A stretch of 21,067 bases of DNA from MWAR01 sp036567845 (GTDB lineage Bacteria; Muiribacteriota; Ozemobacteria; Ozemobacterales; Ozemobacteraceae), in contig DATCTT010000354.1 of assembly GCA_036567845.1 (NCBI GenBank), positions 1 through 21,067 on the forward strand, written 5' to 3'. The position numbers and the translations under genes were made by a program. Below the pieces are notes generated by a model, which made no database searches, was not told the origin of the DNA, and saw only the letters and a program-made list of their open reading frames with translations. Of the stretch, positions 21,043-21,067 are shown in pieces. Each line of letters opens with the position of its first letter. Within the stretch, counting starts at the first letter, position 1.

Positions 21043-21067
21043 TCCGAAATCGACCGTTCCGGCACCG

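Noticed and set aside
1..21067. CRISPR arrays, tRNA or rRNA genes, insertion sequences
   Set aside because: I saw no regularly spaced repeats, cloverleaf or rRNA signature, transposase-like protein or terminal inverted repeats.

Overview
This is a gene-dense, G+C-rich window of about 21 kb with 17 protein-coding genes. One gene is cut by the left edge. No intergenic gap exceeds 300 bp; the longest is the divergent promoter region at about 13841-14017. I see no rRNA, tRNA, CRISPR array, transposase or integrase. The proteins suggest a motile, rod-like or Gram-negative-type free-living bacterium: a flagellin, three prepilin-like proteins, a lipoprotein, several exported proteins and a class II aldolase. 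The sequence alone does not name the phylum. The mix of TPR and HEAT-repeat proteins, minor pilins, a GAF-cyclase and unfamiliar exported proteins fits a deep-branching lineage such as the Riflebacteria/Ozemobacteria, but that is a low-confidence guess.

Left third, minus strand (5199 down to 1): an operon that starts with an unrecognised coiled-coil protein, followed by a MurG/COG4671-like glycosyltransferase with an extra C-terminal helical region, then three consecutive radical SAM proteins. The last three junctions are 4-bp stop/start overlaps. Two of the radical SAM proteins are obvious tandem paralogues. I regard this as the best candidate for an undescribed pathway, probably modification of a peptide or glycan.

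Middle, minus strand (13840 down to 5301): a TPR membrane protein, a large Cys-rich secreted protein and three minor prepilins arranged like pseudopilins I-K-J. This looks like a type IV pilus or secretion tip module with a non-PilY1 candidate tip protein. Next comes a small transcription unit with its own predicted promoter: a membrane-anchored GAF/class III adenylate cyclase (Lys-Thr type), a HAD phosphatase and a SAM-dependent methyltransferase.

Right third, plus strand (13917 to the end): class II fructose-bisphosphate aldolase with a clear sigma-70 promoter, a strong hairpin, a poly-Gly lipoprotein with an NTF2-like fold, then an apparent operon of a YbjN-like protein, an exported protein and a HEAT-repeat protein with one membrane segment. 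After these come a STAS anti-sigma-factor antagonist, whose predicted transcript begins at its own AUG, and a minimal flagellin (only D0/D1 segments) behind a sigma-70-like rather than a sigma-28 promoter.

Shared themes: many starts are GTG or TTG with good Shine-Dalgarno sites, and six gene pairs overlap by exactly four bases. Short AT-rich patches containing the rare ATA codon are scattered through otherwise G+C-rich genes, and the heptamer ATACCGG recurs more often than expected.
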